Shown piece after piece: positions 1 to 11,168 of a stretch of DNA of 64,000 nucleotides. A program made the position numbers and the translations under genes. The notes under the pieces are model-generated. The model ran no database searches, was not told where the DNA came from, and worked only from the letters and a program-made list of their open reading frames with translations. Location: positions 272,001 to 336,000 of the forward strand of contig JAJOZX010003208.1 in assembly GCA_023014485.1 (NCBI GenBank), read 5' to 3'. The stretch is from Bathynomus jamesi. Its lineage: Eukaryota > Arthropoda > Malacostraca > Isopoda > Cirolanidae. Position 1 is the stretch's first letter, and every line of letters starts with the position of its first letter.

Positions 1-237
1 CATGAGCCATATAATGTATGCAATACATAGCCCTTGTGAAGTGTTTTAATTTTTTGTGTATTGCAATAAAATGATCACTAAAATACGGAAATAATTTTTT
101 TATTAATTTCTTTTGCAAGAGTACTTGTATGATACTTACTTGATCATTAAGTACTTGGAATTACTTGACCAAATTTCCTATATCAAGTACTTGTACTTGT
201 ACTTGCAAATTCTAAAAGTACTTGACCCCTAAGCCTG
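1..237 (-). repeat. hAT-like MITE, partial copy cut by window edge
   Basis: This is the reverse complement of the left part of the element at 19188-19753, with the same runs of AGTACTTG and the same terminal CAGGCTT-type end at 235-237. It carries no coding potential. The rest of the copy lies outside the window. Confidence 0.75.
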
Positions 238-242
238 ATATA

Positions 243-439
243 TACATATATATATATGATGAAAATAACCACAAAGGAAAAAGGAAACACAGAATGGTGC
301 TCAAGCGCTTTAGTCTAATGACATCCTCAGGAATGTCATTAGACGAAAGCGCTTGAGCACCATTCTGTTTCCTTTTTCCTTCGTGGTTATTTTCATGATA
401 AGCATTATTCACGTGTTACTTTCGTGAAATAATTTTCAT
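243..439. repeat. Palindromic TA-associated MITE, copy 1
   Basis: An almost perfect hairpin. The left half (cgaagg/aaaccacaaagg... aatggtgctcaagcgc) is repeated in inverted order after a centre near 335. Flanks are short TA tracts. Related copies or fragments lie at 9083-9193, 18943-19083, 26343-26390 and 55177-55384. The short ORFs in it read both arms of the hairpin and are not genes. Confidence 0.8.
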
Positions 440-822
440 GTATATATATATAAATTTAGGGTGGTCCAAAAAATAAAATTTTGTAATTTTTTACCTCCAC
501 ATGGTTGCTCCTGTTCCTATATCTATCAAACATCTCCATGCCAAATTTCAGCCTAATTGAATGATATTTACTGGTCGCTATGAATTTCATTTTACTACTT
601 ATTTTCTAGTAGATTGATTTTCTGGGTTAAAAAATGAAAAAAAACAAGGGCAAATACTAGTTATTTGTTTGAAAACAGATTAAATCTCAAAGAAAACAGC
701 TTATTTTTTTTAGAAAACAGAGTAACTCTTAAAGAAAACAGATTAATTTTTAAAGAACAAAAATGATATGTTTGATAGAAAATTATATTATCATTCGTTT
801 ATAATATACATCATTACTTAGA

Positions 823-3068
823 TTAACGCTTCATCACTGACTCCCTCGAAGACGATGAATAGTCTTGGCGATGTTTTGCTACTAATCGGAGGATGAATTG
901 TTTCTGTTCTTCATCCTTCGTCAAAGCTGTATTGTATGCCTTGATAAGGGCGATACCCTTCGCCGAATCATTGGCAACTTTTAGGGTGATCACTATGCGT
1001 CGAAACTCTTGAAAGCAATCATTCTCTGTCCAGGAATTGGGATCGGTCCTCAGGAAGGTATCCTTCACTGCCTTCCTTACTTCTTTCTTTAACAGATTGA
1101 AGATTCCCCGGGTCCTTTTGGTGACCATTTCATACAAATTCAAATCTTCAATGTTTCCTTCAAGCTTCAATCGACCAGTAACAGTGGTATTCTCGTTACA
1201 TTGGAGGTTTACGATCATCTTCCGTTTGGTCTCGGCATCGACTCTAAGATCGAAGAATGCAAGGCCGATGAGATGCTCTCCAAGATACCACAGGTGCCGT
1301 TGAAGAGCTGTGGATGCTGCTTTGGAAATGGTCTGATTTGGGTACCTTTGCAAGATTTTAAGAAGCAGAATATCATTGAAAGGAGCGTTGATTCCGACGG
1401 GGGCCTCGTTCCAAAAACGTGCGTAGACCAAGGCGATAAACAGAGAGAGCTCGGTGAAATTCTTCGTCTCACGTACTGTCAGCTGTGGTTGATGCTTGAA
1501 CAGGTAAATTTTGAGGAGGTAGATGGCATTGGCAACCCAGCGTGCATGGTGAGTTGGTCCTGGAGCGCGGACCTTGACTTCTTTCTCATCACGGCACCCG
1601 AGGAAGGTGAGGCAGAGTCGTAGCAATTCCTCGTAGTCATCACGCAATTGTTTAGACTCCAGTGCCTTTATGAAGTACTGGATCATTTCCTCTCGAAGCT
1701 GGAACATCTTTGGATCTCTGAATAGGTTGTTTGAAGCCTTCATGAAGAAATCCTTCTGAAGTGATGGCCATTTTTTTGAAAACGTTTAAAGAGTCATTTC
1801 CGGGCCACCTGTGGGTCCAAAAAGTGCGTTGCAGGTGTTTGACAAAACGACTTCAAGGATATGATGTCGACAAACGATCCAGACAAGTTCCCTCCCTACT
1901 GCTTTTACAATCATGGTACAGGGTCCCCTGTGAAGGCCAGTATTAGACTCAGTTGTGTCAAATACGAGACCTTGGATCTCACCGCGAAGATTCCAGTCAT
2001 CAACCGTCGAAATGCAAGCCTTGGCCTGTTCTTCTCCTGTAGCTCGTATTTTTGGCACGGCTAGGAGTTTTCCATCCCATTTCCCGTAACGATTACTGCA
2101 GTTCGTTCGGCTGTTTCCTTTGCGCCGCCGATGTCAGGAAGTAGTTTCCCACCCGAGTGAAGAAGGGTTTTTCGACAGAAAACGAAACTTGATCCTTTTT
2201 GGCTGCTGCCTGCCTTGCTTGCCTTCTTGAACGACGGATGGCGCTGCGTGAAAGAGTCATTGTAGAAATATCATAACCCAGGGCTTGAGCGACTGATCCA
2301 GCAACGAAGACTGCTCCTCGATCGGGAAGATTGACGCGATCAAGAGCAGCAACCACATCTGGTGATATGAAGATATTGTTTCGTTTCCGAGGATGAGAGT
2401 GTACATCTGCTCTTCCGGTCGAAGTCGACGGACGATAATCATCGTCTTCAGCGTTGAATTGTTCAGAGGATGAAGTGGATGTGCTGGATGATGGAAGAGC
2501 AGCCGCTCCAGCCTGGAATGCAGCATCTCTTTCTTTGTACCTTAGAGCTTTGTCAGCATCTTTCTCCTGTCGACATCTCTTGCAGTATTCCTTGGCAAAA
2601 TTAATCTTGTCAGGGCCTGCAATACTGCAGGAAAAGACGTCTTCTCGTTGCATCATCAGGAATTGGCGGTCTTCTTCATTGTCTATCATCTTCAAGGCGT
2701 CCTTCGAGGCAATGTCGAAAAGCTCTGAGAGTCTCTTGGAACATGTTCTCTTTCACTCTGCAGCTTTGTAGCTGCGTCTTGCGGTTTTTCTTCAACGCAA
2801 GGAACTCTTCGTACAGCTTTGACAGCTTCCTAACGCAGAAATCGACTCGCTGTGTAGGAATCCTTGTTCTCTGCCATACTTGCAGTTGCAGGGCCTCTTT
2901 GCAGGCCAAGTTGTAGCTCTCTTTCAAGGTCTTGGACTGTTCATGGTGGTGAAACTGAACAAACGAAGCACATCACTACATGTGGGTAGCCTTGCAGTTG
3001 ATAACTCGTTGCTTGGGCTTTCCTAGAACCCACGTTTCTGCAGATGAGCGCGTACTTCTTCCATAACC
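823..3068 (-). pseudogene. Transposase-like gene of unassigned family, decayed
   Basis: Reading on the minus strand, four frame-shifted pieces follow each other: about 2927-2676 (charged, helical), 2695-2093 (Ser-rich then Arg/Lys-rich), 2058-1786 and 1743-823. The third piece holds DTTESNTG, then GRELVWIVCRHHILE and GPTGGP. The last piece holds HHARWVANAI and RHLWYLGEH. The same motif order occurs in the gene at 20751-23124 (GGDSTAVNTG, RRLVWIVC, SHSRWLTTAI), so both belong to one transposon protein family. A TTTTTCAG acceptor-like site near 3069 may mark an upstream intron. The conserved Asp/Glu/His residues suggest a DDE-type nuclease, but that is inference. Frameshifts between pieces make it non-functional as read. 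Confidence 0.65.
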
Positions 3069-3345
3069 TGAAAAATGAGAGAAAATAATGCATTAAGCGT
3101 TTAGCACCAAAGCACAATTGTATAAGTGTTAAAGTAAAAAATTGCAAAGTCAAAATAAATAAAGTAAAAAAATTGGTTGCAGTGTTTAGTGGTTGATGGG
3201 TAGGAAGATGCCAAATTTAAAAAAATATATTTAAGAATAAGTAAATAAACTTCAAGAGACATAAGATATATACCTTACAATTTTAATCAGTCATTTAATT
3301 TAATAGCAACATTCTTACCGGTTATAAATTTGCATATAAAGAACA

Positions 3346-3377
<32 letters not shown>

Positions 3378-3381
<4 letters not shown>

Positions 3382-3530
3382 TTATAGATGTGTTTTTAAA
3401 TTCATGTACTTAAGAAATACAAATGGTTTCGTATGTATGAACAAGTGCGTCGCCATTCTGGCATTCACGTGATTGTTTTCCAAGGCTAAATAGCCTTTGA
3501 TTAATTAATTAATCAATTCCCTTATCATTA
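3378..3530 (+). repeat. Dispersed repeat, copy 1
   Basis: This block, containing catttcgtatg-like and ggcattcacgtgattg motifs and a run of TTAATTAATTAA, recurs in reverse complement at about 55960-56095. It has no coding potential. The left side abuts a TA tract at 3352-3377. Confidence 0.7.
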
Positions 3531-3665
3531 GGGGCCGACCGATAGTATTCCCAAAGATATCGGTACCGATACCGATAGTTAGAGCAAAGTATCAGCCGAT
3601 ACCGATACCGATATCTGTCCAAAATATCAAAATATGATTCAAAGAATGTAATTCGACACATGTAC

Positions 3666-3798
3666 TATAATTCAAAACATATATTTGAAGAAATAAAATT
3701 CACAAAATAAAAGTCATGTAATGGAAACAATATGTAATTCAAAACATATATTTGAAGAAATAAAATTCACAAAATAAAAGTCATGTAATGGAAACAAT
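3666..3798 (+). repeat. 66-bp unit repeated twice
   Basis: Two nearly identical copies of a unit containing attcaaaacatatatttgaag and gtcatgtaatggaaac lie head to tail, followed by the start of a third. It is non-coding sequence inside the hAT element, downstream of its transposase. Confidence 0.8.
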
Positions 3799-3849
3799 AT
3801 GTAATTCAAAAATTTTAATTAAAAAAGTGTAACTCATATAACAGTTCAC

Positions 3850-5950
3850 TCAATAATCAAAATTGAGGAACTTCAAATTTTTGGAGAGGATGATTTGTTT
3901 CCTCAGCGTTGATTGGGGTGATGTTGGCTCGTTTCGCATTGATAACATCTCCAGCCGTTCAGAGACAACTGATCCAGAGGGGCAGCTCATGCACTTCTTA
4001 GCAACTTTGGCAATCTCCGGGAAATCAGCAGAATGTTCTCGCCCGAAAATGAATGGATCCCTATCCCAAGCGATCCGAGGTTGCAACCAATAGGCGTCCA
4101 GGGCTGCTTCCACTCGTGCGTCTGGGACAGTGAACCTCGTGTCCGTATCCCTCGTTTGGGGTTCTTCAACTAGAATAGACGAAGGTGATCGTCGAGATCG
4201 CTACCTTCTAAATCGGAAAGGTTTTCCCAAAGAGCGATTTTCTTGGACGGAGAAACCGGACCACTTCGGCGGCGTTTCACGGCAATTGGACCTCCAATAC
4301 ACTTTCGTTGGGCCCCTCCATGTGACTGCGTATCTCTTGTCTCAACAATTCCTTGGCCTTTTCTCGCATGTCGTCGTCTATCAGCCCAGCCTTTGAATCG
4401 GGGATCAACTGCTGTGGCTAGCAGCAGTTTCTCGTTTGAATTATGCTCTCGAAATCTCTATTCGAGAGAATCGCCCCAGCTGGCTCTTCAGAATCTTGAC
4501 ACCAGCATCATTCACTGAGCACGCTGCACAGATTCCTTTTGACAGAGATTTCACTGTAGGTAAAACTTCTGATAAAAGCGGTTTTCCTCACTGATTTTGA
4601 GCGTTGCAGTTTTGAAGACAGCAAGCACGTCAATAAGCTTGACCATAAGCTTCCATTGCGTTGAAGTCAACATATTTTTCCAGGGGGCCATTCGACGTCA
4701 TATTCAATGATAGCTTGCTTTTGGGAAAGGAATCGCTGCAACATTTCCAGCGTGTAATTTCATGTGGTTGGCACATCTTGAATCAGCTTCAGGTGAGGCA
4801 ATGTTAAGTCTTCTTTGAATTTGATGTAGGCGCTGCGTCGTTTGCGAGAGTGGCGAAAATGACCGACGATTTTCCGAGGCCGTTGTCAAAAGATTACAGC
4901 CACATTCGTGGGAGGTTCAAGCAGCCATCCTTTATCACCAGCTGGAGTGTATGAGCCAAACAACCAAAACAACTATCCATTCCTGTTTGTCTGAAAGCGA
5001 CTCGCATGTTAGCTGCATTATCTCTCATGATCATAAAAGTGTCTTTTTCGGACAATCCCCAACTTTGAATCATTTCTTGAACTTTGGCAGAAATTTTTTC
5101 TGCTGTATGATCCTCGTTGAAGACAGAGACATTCAAACATGATGTTTTTGCGCACGAAGTTTGGGCCGACAAAGTGACAGGTCAAGCTTGTATATGAGTC
5201 ACTTGCTCGACTGCTCCATATGTCCGTGGTGAAGGAGAATTTCCTCTTCTATTCCTTCATTTGTGATATCAATTCCTCGATCTTGCCCTTCACCTTGCCT
5301 TCCATGTCTGGAATAAGGTTCGTCCTGAAAAACTTCTCAGAAGGACTCGTGTATTTCGGATCGGTAGCCTGAAGTAGTCGCCTAAATCCTACCCGTTCGA
5401 CACATGCGAAGGGCTGACGGTCGATGTAGATCATCTCTGCCACCTTCCGGTCAAGATCAATCTTCTTTCGGTCATTATGAGCGTATGGAATGGATTTGGA
5501 AGACGCGACCTTAATGGATTGAGTAGCCGTGGCGGAAGAAGTTCCCTATTATATATAGCAACATCTTAGCAATTTTTGGGGGCCCTGGGCAGGCTAAAAT
5601 TTAGGGTCCCGAAACATACATTAAAAACAACAAATATTTAGACTTCCTAAATTTTTATTGAATTCATCATTTTTGGGGCTACTAGGATGTTGGGGCTTTG
5701 AGCAACTGCGAATTCTCTCTGAGAATGTTTGAAGAATCACTTTACAGATTTTCATGAATCTACTCACCAGAATTAGTGGCAGAAGTTGTACATTGACTCT
5801 TATTGGCTTCATGAAACTCACTCTTGTGCTTGTTGATAAGGTGACTCCTCAGGTTCGATATAGAGACGGTATTTGCGCTTGTTCCTCCACGAGAGACAGA
5901 GACACTGCCACACAATGCTTAGCATTGTCACTCTCACTGAAGCAAAAGCG
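3850..5950 (-). pseudogene. hAT-family transposase with BED zinc finger (pseudogene)
   Basis: The minus strand encodes, in order, a damaged BED finger near 5900-5810 (SNLRSHLINKH), a middle part at 5443-5249, the catalytic-core block at 5172-4894 (IMRDNAANM then CLAHTLQLV, typical of hAT proteins near the first catalytic Asp and the CxxH motif) and the C-terminal dimerisation domain at 4113-3850 (RIAWDRDPF, then SCPSGSVVSER). An intron is plausible after the BED exon, with donor G/GTGAGT near 5765 and acceptor ATAATAG near 5546. Frameshifts and stops between blocks make it inactive. Confidence 0.8.
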
Positions 5951-6747
5951 AATAAATTTATACCAGTAGTTAATAAATTTACAAAAAAATTACACACTGT
6001 TGAACTGATTCACAACTTGCGAACTGAGGAAATGACACCTCGATGACTACGGGCTCGCTTTATATAGAGCGGTAATGAGTCATGGAAATTTCTAGAAACG
6101 TCGGGATAAATCGCGAACACACGCGTAACTTCTCGAGCAGCCGGGAAGTTTCTTTTTGGAAAACGCCCGGTTTTTTTTATTCTTAGAAACAAAACACTAT
6201 ATCGGTAGCTACTAACCATCGGTACCGATACCGATACAACCACCGGTCGATGACTAATTTATACTGAATAAATATAATACATATGAATTAATACTTAATA
6301 TATATGAATTAATAATTATATATATGAATTAATAATTAATATATATGAATTAATACTTACATGAGATACTATTCCTAAGCTCTTGAAGTTTGAACGAACT
6401 TAAAACCGTCCTCCAACAAGTTTAAACTTGAAATGATGCATGAGTAAATGATTTGTCTGATTCACAAACAGCATTATACAAGAAATCGAACAAATGCATC
6501 ATCCTCTGAAAGGTGGGCGGAGTCAGTGTGGCGTGACTGCCGCGTCCTCTAGAAATGAAGCGGGTAGAAAATGATTAGCTAATTAATTAATTGAAAATGT
6601 GAAAATCATAGCGACCTCTTATTATGTACTGAATCGACAGATATTTTGCACAAAATCACTTCAAATCTAAAGGAATAAGAGCAGCCATGTGGAGAGCATT
6701 TCCAACTATTTCGAAATTGTACCAAATTTTGGACTACCCTAACTTAT

Positions 6748-7893
6748 ATTTTAAAAAAATACAAGTTATTTGAGTAGCATACAAGTTTACCAAAGATTTA
6801 GCGTTCTACCCTTCTTATCTAAATCTGTTCTGAAGGAATTCAAAACAACAGGATCGAGTTGAAAAAGACCTTTGCTTATGTTGAAGTTATTTGTAAGTTG
6901 GATAATGGCAGACTCAAGAATATTTCTATTAACAATGTTGCTAGAGTGAAATAAAACAAGCATTATTCCAATCAATACAGTGGGATAACTCAAATGGACA
7001 AAAAGGGCACTGGACGACTGTCCTGTTCTAACGGAATATTGATGCTGTTTTATACGTGTGTGCAAATCCTTTCCCATCTGACCTATGTAAAAGGAATCAC
7101 ATTGTTTACAACCAATTTTATAGATAATGCCTGAATTATTGGTAGGGCTATTTTTTACTATGATATTTTTCACAATATTGTTATATGAAAATACTACATT
7201 AATATCCAAAAGTTTAAGTACATTAGCAATGCCTAAAATGTCCGTGAAAAATGGAAGTACTAAAATATTTTTTGACAAAGTACGAGTGTTATTATTGACA
7301 CGATAGAAAGTTCGTTTTGCCTTGTTGAGACAAGATTCCATAAACGCAGATGGATAACACAGATCACTTCCAATACCGTTGATTTTTTCTAATTCGGCAT
7401 CGATATATTCCGGACTGGCGATCCTAAGGGCGTGGAGAAACATTGAAGAAAAAATGGCCTTCTTAGTTGGGGTGTCATGTCCCGAGTAAAAATGTACGTA
7501 GGACAAATTGTTTTTTTTTTCCGATAGATACTAAACTTAAAACCTGGGCTTTCCCTATGTACACGCACATCCAAAAATGGGATTGAATTGTCTTGTTCCA
7601 CTTCTAAAGTAAACTTAATGGAGGGGACTTGATCATTTAACTGAAGGAGGAAGTTATCCAGGTCACGATTCATGGGCCAGATACACAAAATATCGTCGAC
7701 GTACCGCAACCAAGGGATACCAACCCCCAGGATTCTCGGAATGTAAGTAATTTCGAAAAACTCCATAAATATTGGAGAGGAGGGGCGACAAGGGGTTGCC
7801 CATGGCCATCCCAAAAACTTGTTGATAATACTCGTTATTGAAAGTGAATTTACAGTCTTTGATGCAAAGCTTAATAAGTTCCAAAACACTCAT
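6748..7893 (-). pseudogene. Penelope-like retroelement, 5'-truncated (RT and GIY-YIG)
   Basis: The minus strand encodes the end of a reverse transcriptase and a GIY-YIG endonuclease. The 7893-7389 part has FGMAMGNPLSP, in a neighbouring frame, and WLRYVDDILCIW, the RT catalytic YVDD box. The 7506-6787 part has GIIYKIGCKQC and SFYIGQMG, the GIY-YIG core, then RIKQH with the catalytic-type Arg region. RT plus GIY-YIG in this order defines Penelope-like elements, which replicate through RNA. One or two frameshifts separate the domains, and the N-terminal half of RT is missing. The 3' end at 6748 lies next to the 457-6741 transposon. Confidence 0.88.
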
Positions 7894-8436
7894 ACTTTGT
7901 CAAAAAATATTTTAGTACTTCCATTTTTCCCGGGCTTTTTAGGCATTGATAATGTACTTAAACTTTTGGATATTAATATAGTATTTTCATATAACAATAT
8001 TGTGAAAAATATCATAGTAAAAAATAGCCCTACCAATAATTCAGGCATTATCTATAAAATTGGTTGTAAACAATGTGATTCCTTTTACATAGGTCAGATG
8101 GGAAAGGATTTGCACACACGTATAAAACAGCATCAATATTCCGTCAGAACAGGACAGTCGTCCAGTGCCCTTTTTGTCCATTTGTCAGAGTTATCCCACT
8201 GTATTGATTGGAATAATGCTTCAGTTTTATTTCACTCTAGCAACATTGTTAATAGAAAATTCTTGAGTCTGCCATTATCCAACTTACAAATAACTTCAAC
8301 ATAAGCAAAGGTCTTTTTCAACTCGATCCTGTTGTTTTGAATTCCTTCAGAACAGATTTAGATAAGAAGGGTAGAACGCTAAATCTTTGGTAAACTTGTA
8401 TGCTACTCAAATAACTTGTATTTTTTTAAATTTATT
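7887..8436 (+). pseudogene. Penelope-like 3' fragment, inverted copy
   Basis: This plus-strand fragment is an inverted near-copy of 6750-7290 and encodes only the GIY-YIG part (GIIYKIGCKQC at about 8045, with FYIGQMG after it). It is fused head to head with the minus-strand copy at about 7887. The arms are well over 90 percent identical by eye, with a few indels that change the reading frame near 8190 and 8260. Penelope elements are known for partial tandem or inverted copies. Confidence 0.85.
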
Positions 8437-8693
8437 TTTATATACATCGAACCTAAACAAGAAGGGCAAAGTGCTAAAACCCGGGCAGATTTCCAGTATA
8501 AATTTGTATTTTTTTTTATTTTTTTATTTTTTTTTTCTATAACATTGGTTGGAAACAATTCATTTGATCTTGTGCTAATTGTCTGCTAAAAATCGGTAGT
8601 TTTTCCTTACAAATTTGTATGCTCCTCCCACAATCCTTTAATGTTTAATAATTTTTATCTCTCCGTTATTGTATATATATATATATATATATG

Positions 8694-8945
8694 TTAAACA
8701 CAGACCGTGCATGGAACAAGGAACTCTTCTGGGAAAATTAAATCCACTATAGTCCGAATAAGTAATGGTAAATGACAAATACCATAGTTTTTTCCTTTTT
8801 CATGATTTTAGCCCACGTCGGGCTAAAATCATGAAAAAGGAAAAAAAACTATGGTATTTGTCATTTACCATTACTTATTCGGACTATAGTGGATTTAATT
8901 TTCCCAGAAGAGTTCCTTGTTCCATGCACGGTCTGTGTTTAACAT
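8694..8945. repeat. Near-perfect 250-bp palindrome (foldback element)
   Basis: The sequence from gttaaacacagacc to the centre near 8818 (cccacgtcggg) is repeated as its reverse complement with almost no mismatch up to about 8945. It would fold into a hairpin with a stem of about 120 bp. It is flanked by TA tracts. The short ORF in each arm is a by-product of the symmetry. Confidence 0.9.
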
Positions 8946-8974
8946 ATAATGTTCTCAGGGAACCATTCTGAGTT

Positions 8975-8978
<4 letters not shown>

Positions 8979-9017
<39 letters not shown>
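8979..9017. repeat. (TA)n microsatellite
   Basis: An uninterrupted TA run lies between the palindrome at 8694-8945 and the MITE fragment at 9083. Most junctions between elements in this window fall in such tracts. Confidence 0.95.
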
Positions 9018-9021
<4 letters not shown>

Positions 9022-9082
9022 ATAGTCTTTTTTTTTTTCTGTAACCTATATGTAGGCTGTAACCCATTATGTACTTCAGTGT

Positions 9083-9193
9083 TCCTGAGGATGTCATTAG
9101 ACGAAAGCGCTTGAGCACCATTCGTTTCCTTTCCTTCGTGGTTTTATTCATCATAAATATTTTCACGTGTTACTTTCGTGAAATAATTTTCAT
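9083..9193 (+). repeat. Palindromic TA-associated MITE, half copy
   Basis: One arm of the family seen at 243-439: atgtcattagacgaaagcgc, then the cttcgtggtt and cacgtgttactttcgtg blocks, ending in a TA tract. The opposite arm is absent. Confidence 0.75.
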
Positions 9194-9204
9194 ATATATA
9201 TATA

Positions 9205-9960
9205 CACCTTTCAACCTTCAGGTGTTACGTACGATGATTCCTCATTTCACGGAAGTCAGGTTTGTTGTCCCTCCTCTCGAATTGGCTTGGTGAAGTAAAG
9301 AGTTGATTTTTAAGCTCTCCACTTCACATAGCCAGTTGCTCCCAGCTCATCTAGTATTGTTCGGAACCAGGCACCTTGTCTTCTTTTAAAGATTTTCACC
9401 ACTGCAGCAGTTCCGTGTTCCAATTTCGTAGTTCCTTGTGAAGTTAGTTGAACAGTTTTGGCCCTCTGACAACAAAGCTATTTTCCTTCAGGATTGAGGA
9501 TATTTCCTGACCATCTTTTAGTTTGGGAATACAAAACATTCTTCCTTTTCCACTTACCCCTGTTGTTTGAGTGGTTATAGGGGTCCATTATCTTCCAAGT
9601 GTAAATGATGGTTTACTTCTCTCTTTTTTCCAGGATATGTCGACTTGACTTACGTAATTTTTCCCAATAACTTAGTTCTTTGTATCCATTGATCTGAAAG
9701 AATCCCTTTGAGTTGGCAAATGTCTTTTTTATCTGGGGTTGTTAAGACTGAATAATACTCCAATTTGGTTATGATCAGTGTTTTCAACAGAGGAATAATT
9801 ATCTGTGAGGACAGACCGGAAATTCTTTTCCTCGCCTCCTTTCTCACTTTTGAAGAAATAAACAAAGTGGTGAAATCCGAACACGTGGGCAGAAGCCACA
9901 TGAAAATGCAGATTTCACCATGACTCCCGAACAATTCGCGCAAACGTCACACTATCAGAC
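9205..9960 (-). pseudogene. CR1-like LINE, 3' end of ORF2 (left arm)
   Basis: The minus strand reads the C-terminal tail of a LINE reverse transcriptase protein: LLKTLIITKLEYYS at about 9790-9740, then KRRQG-type and CREL-type blocks further down in shifted frames. The same tail recurs at 16890-17728, 19845-24135 and 27600-28885, so it is one LINE family with typical 5' truncation. Several frameshifts are present. Confidence 0.7.
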
Positions 9961-10890
9961 CGCTATAAAAGCGTGAGTCCGCTTCAGTTCATTCTTTAAC
10001 GCCTGCGCGTTAATGTAATACCACAAATAGGCTTGTTACTGTTTGTTAACTACTGTATATATTTTGTTATCATAATCTTTGTTTCCTAACACCCTTGATT
10101 AATGAACTCTTATCTTGCAGAAAATCACTCCTTATTGTCAATAATCATTATCGTCGTATCATTGCACAATTCAATAAAAAATAATTGTTATCCACTGCAA
10201 ATAATTATTCCTTTATTTTTGCTAATTAAGGAAAAACTACACAGCCTTTTCATCTCCTTATAAAATACATTATTTATTTGGTTGAAAGACCAAATTAGTG
10301 ACCCTTCTTAAACTCCTCATTTAACTTAATAACTTTATTATAGCGGGCCTACTGTCAACAGGCCCCTCTGACAGTTTTTGGCCGAAGCTGAAGGCATTAC
10401 CATCATGTTACGTGACTGCTATATTACTTAATGGGCTGAACAATATGACAAGTATGAACGCTACGAAACCTGTTCTTCTGACTTCGTGCCAAAAATCACT
10501 ACTCATCTGAAGCCTACTTCCTAGCGTTATAATTTATCTGTTAAACCTAACTTATGCTTTTCAATTAAATACTATACATTTTATAATTTGTACTTATTAA
10601 TAAACCTCAATTTTAAAAGCAATTCCAACATCAGTTATAAAATACCGCGGACAGGCAACTGGGAACCACTTCACTCAAGGTCTATACCTCACCACGTCAT
10701 GCATCTCTAATAGTTTTATACAGTAATATTTTAGTAAAAAAAAAGGATTGACAATAACGTCAACAACATTAATCAAGGAATACATTTTAATAAGTTGTTT
10801 ATTTGTTCGTAATTGTATAATAACACGGAAAGTACAGACCGGTAGCTTTTAGGCTTGCCAACTTTCTAAAGTACAATTCCTGGATATAAA

Positions 10891-11168
10891 CAGGCCCGTA
10901 GCCAGGGGGGGGGGGCGGTCGAGGGGGTCGAACGATCCCATCCCCTTGAAAGGAAAGGTCCACTTTTGTGACCATAGTTATAACTTATGATGTGATATTA
11001 TAATATTAACATCATTTAGTAAATAAACACTTGCATTTTTTTTTAAATTTTAAACTTCACAAACTACTCTAAACCTCCTACCCAGTGACTAGGTCATTGC
11101 ACCAAAAGGTCCACCTTTCTACAGTTTCGCCCCCCACCCCCGCTTGGGAAGTCCTGGTTGCGGAACTG
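10891..11168. mobile_element. MITE with CAGGCCCGTAGCC ends
   Basis: The left end CAGGCCCGTAGCCAGG pairs with the right end CCTGGTTGCGGAACTG. The interior is G-run and C-run rich and non-coding. The right arm of the giant repeat has the same element truncated at about 15277, which shows that the left arm is the more complete version at this point. No exact target duplication is visible. Confidence 0.55.

Larger units (their letters stand above)
3529..6255 (-). mobile_element. hAT element nested in the 457-6741 transposon
   Basis: The boundaries are approximate. The left end begins TAGGGGCCGACCGATAG and the right end finishes CCACCGGTCGATGACTA. Both subterminal regions carry ATCGGTACCGATACCGAT blocks in inverted arrangement. 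It holds a decayed BED-type hAT transposase on the minus strand. The 8-bp flanks do not match, so the exact ends are uncertain. Confidence 0.65.
457..6741 (-). mobile_element. DNA transposon with TAGGGT termini (hAT-like), hosting a second hAT
   Basis: Imperfect terminal inverted repeats are visible: TAGGGTGGTCCAAAA at 457 and its complement TTTTGGACTACCCTA ending at 6741. Similarity continues inward through the ccacatgg and ggtcgctatga blocks. The termini resemble those of the element at 20177-23366 (TAGGGTGTGTCAATTTT), and the two encode related proteins. The TAGGG start fits the loose hAT terminal consensus, but no clear 8-bp target duplication is seen. A separate hAT element lies inside at about 3529-6255. 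The right end abuts the Penelope fragment at 6748. Confidence 0.7.
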
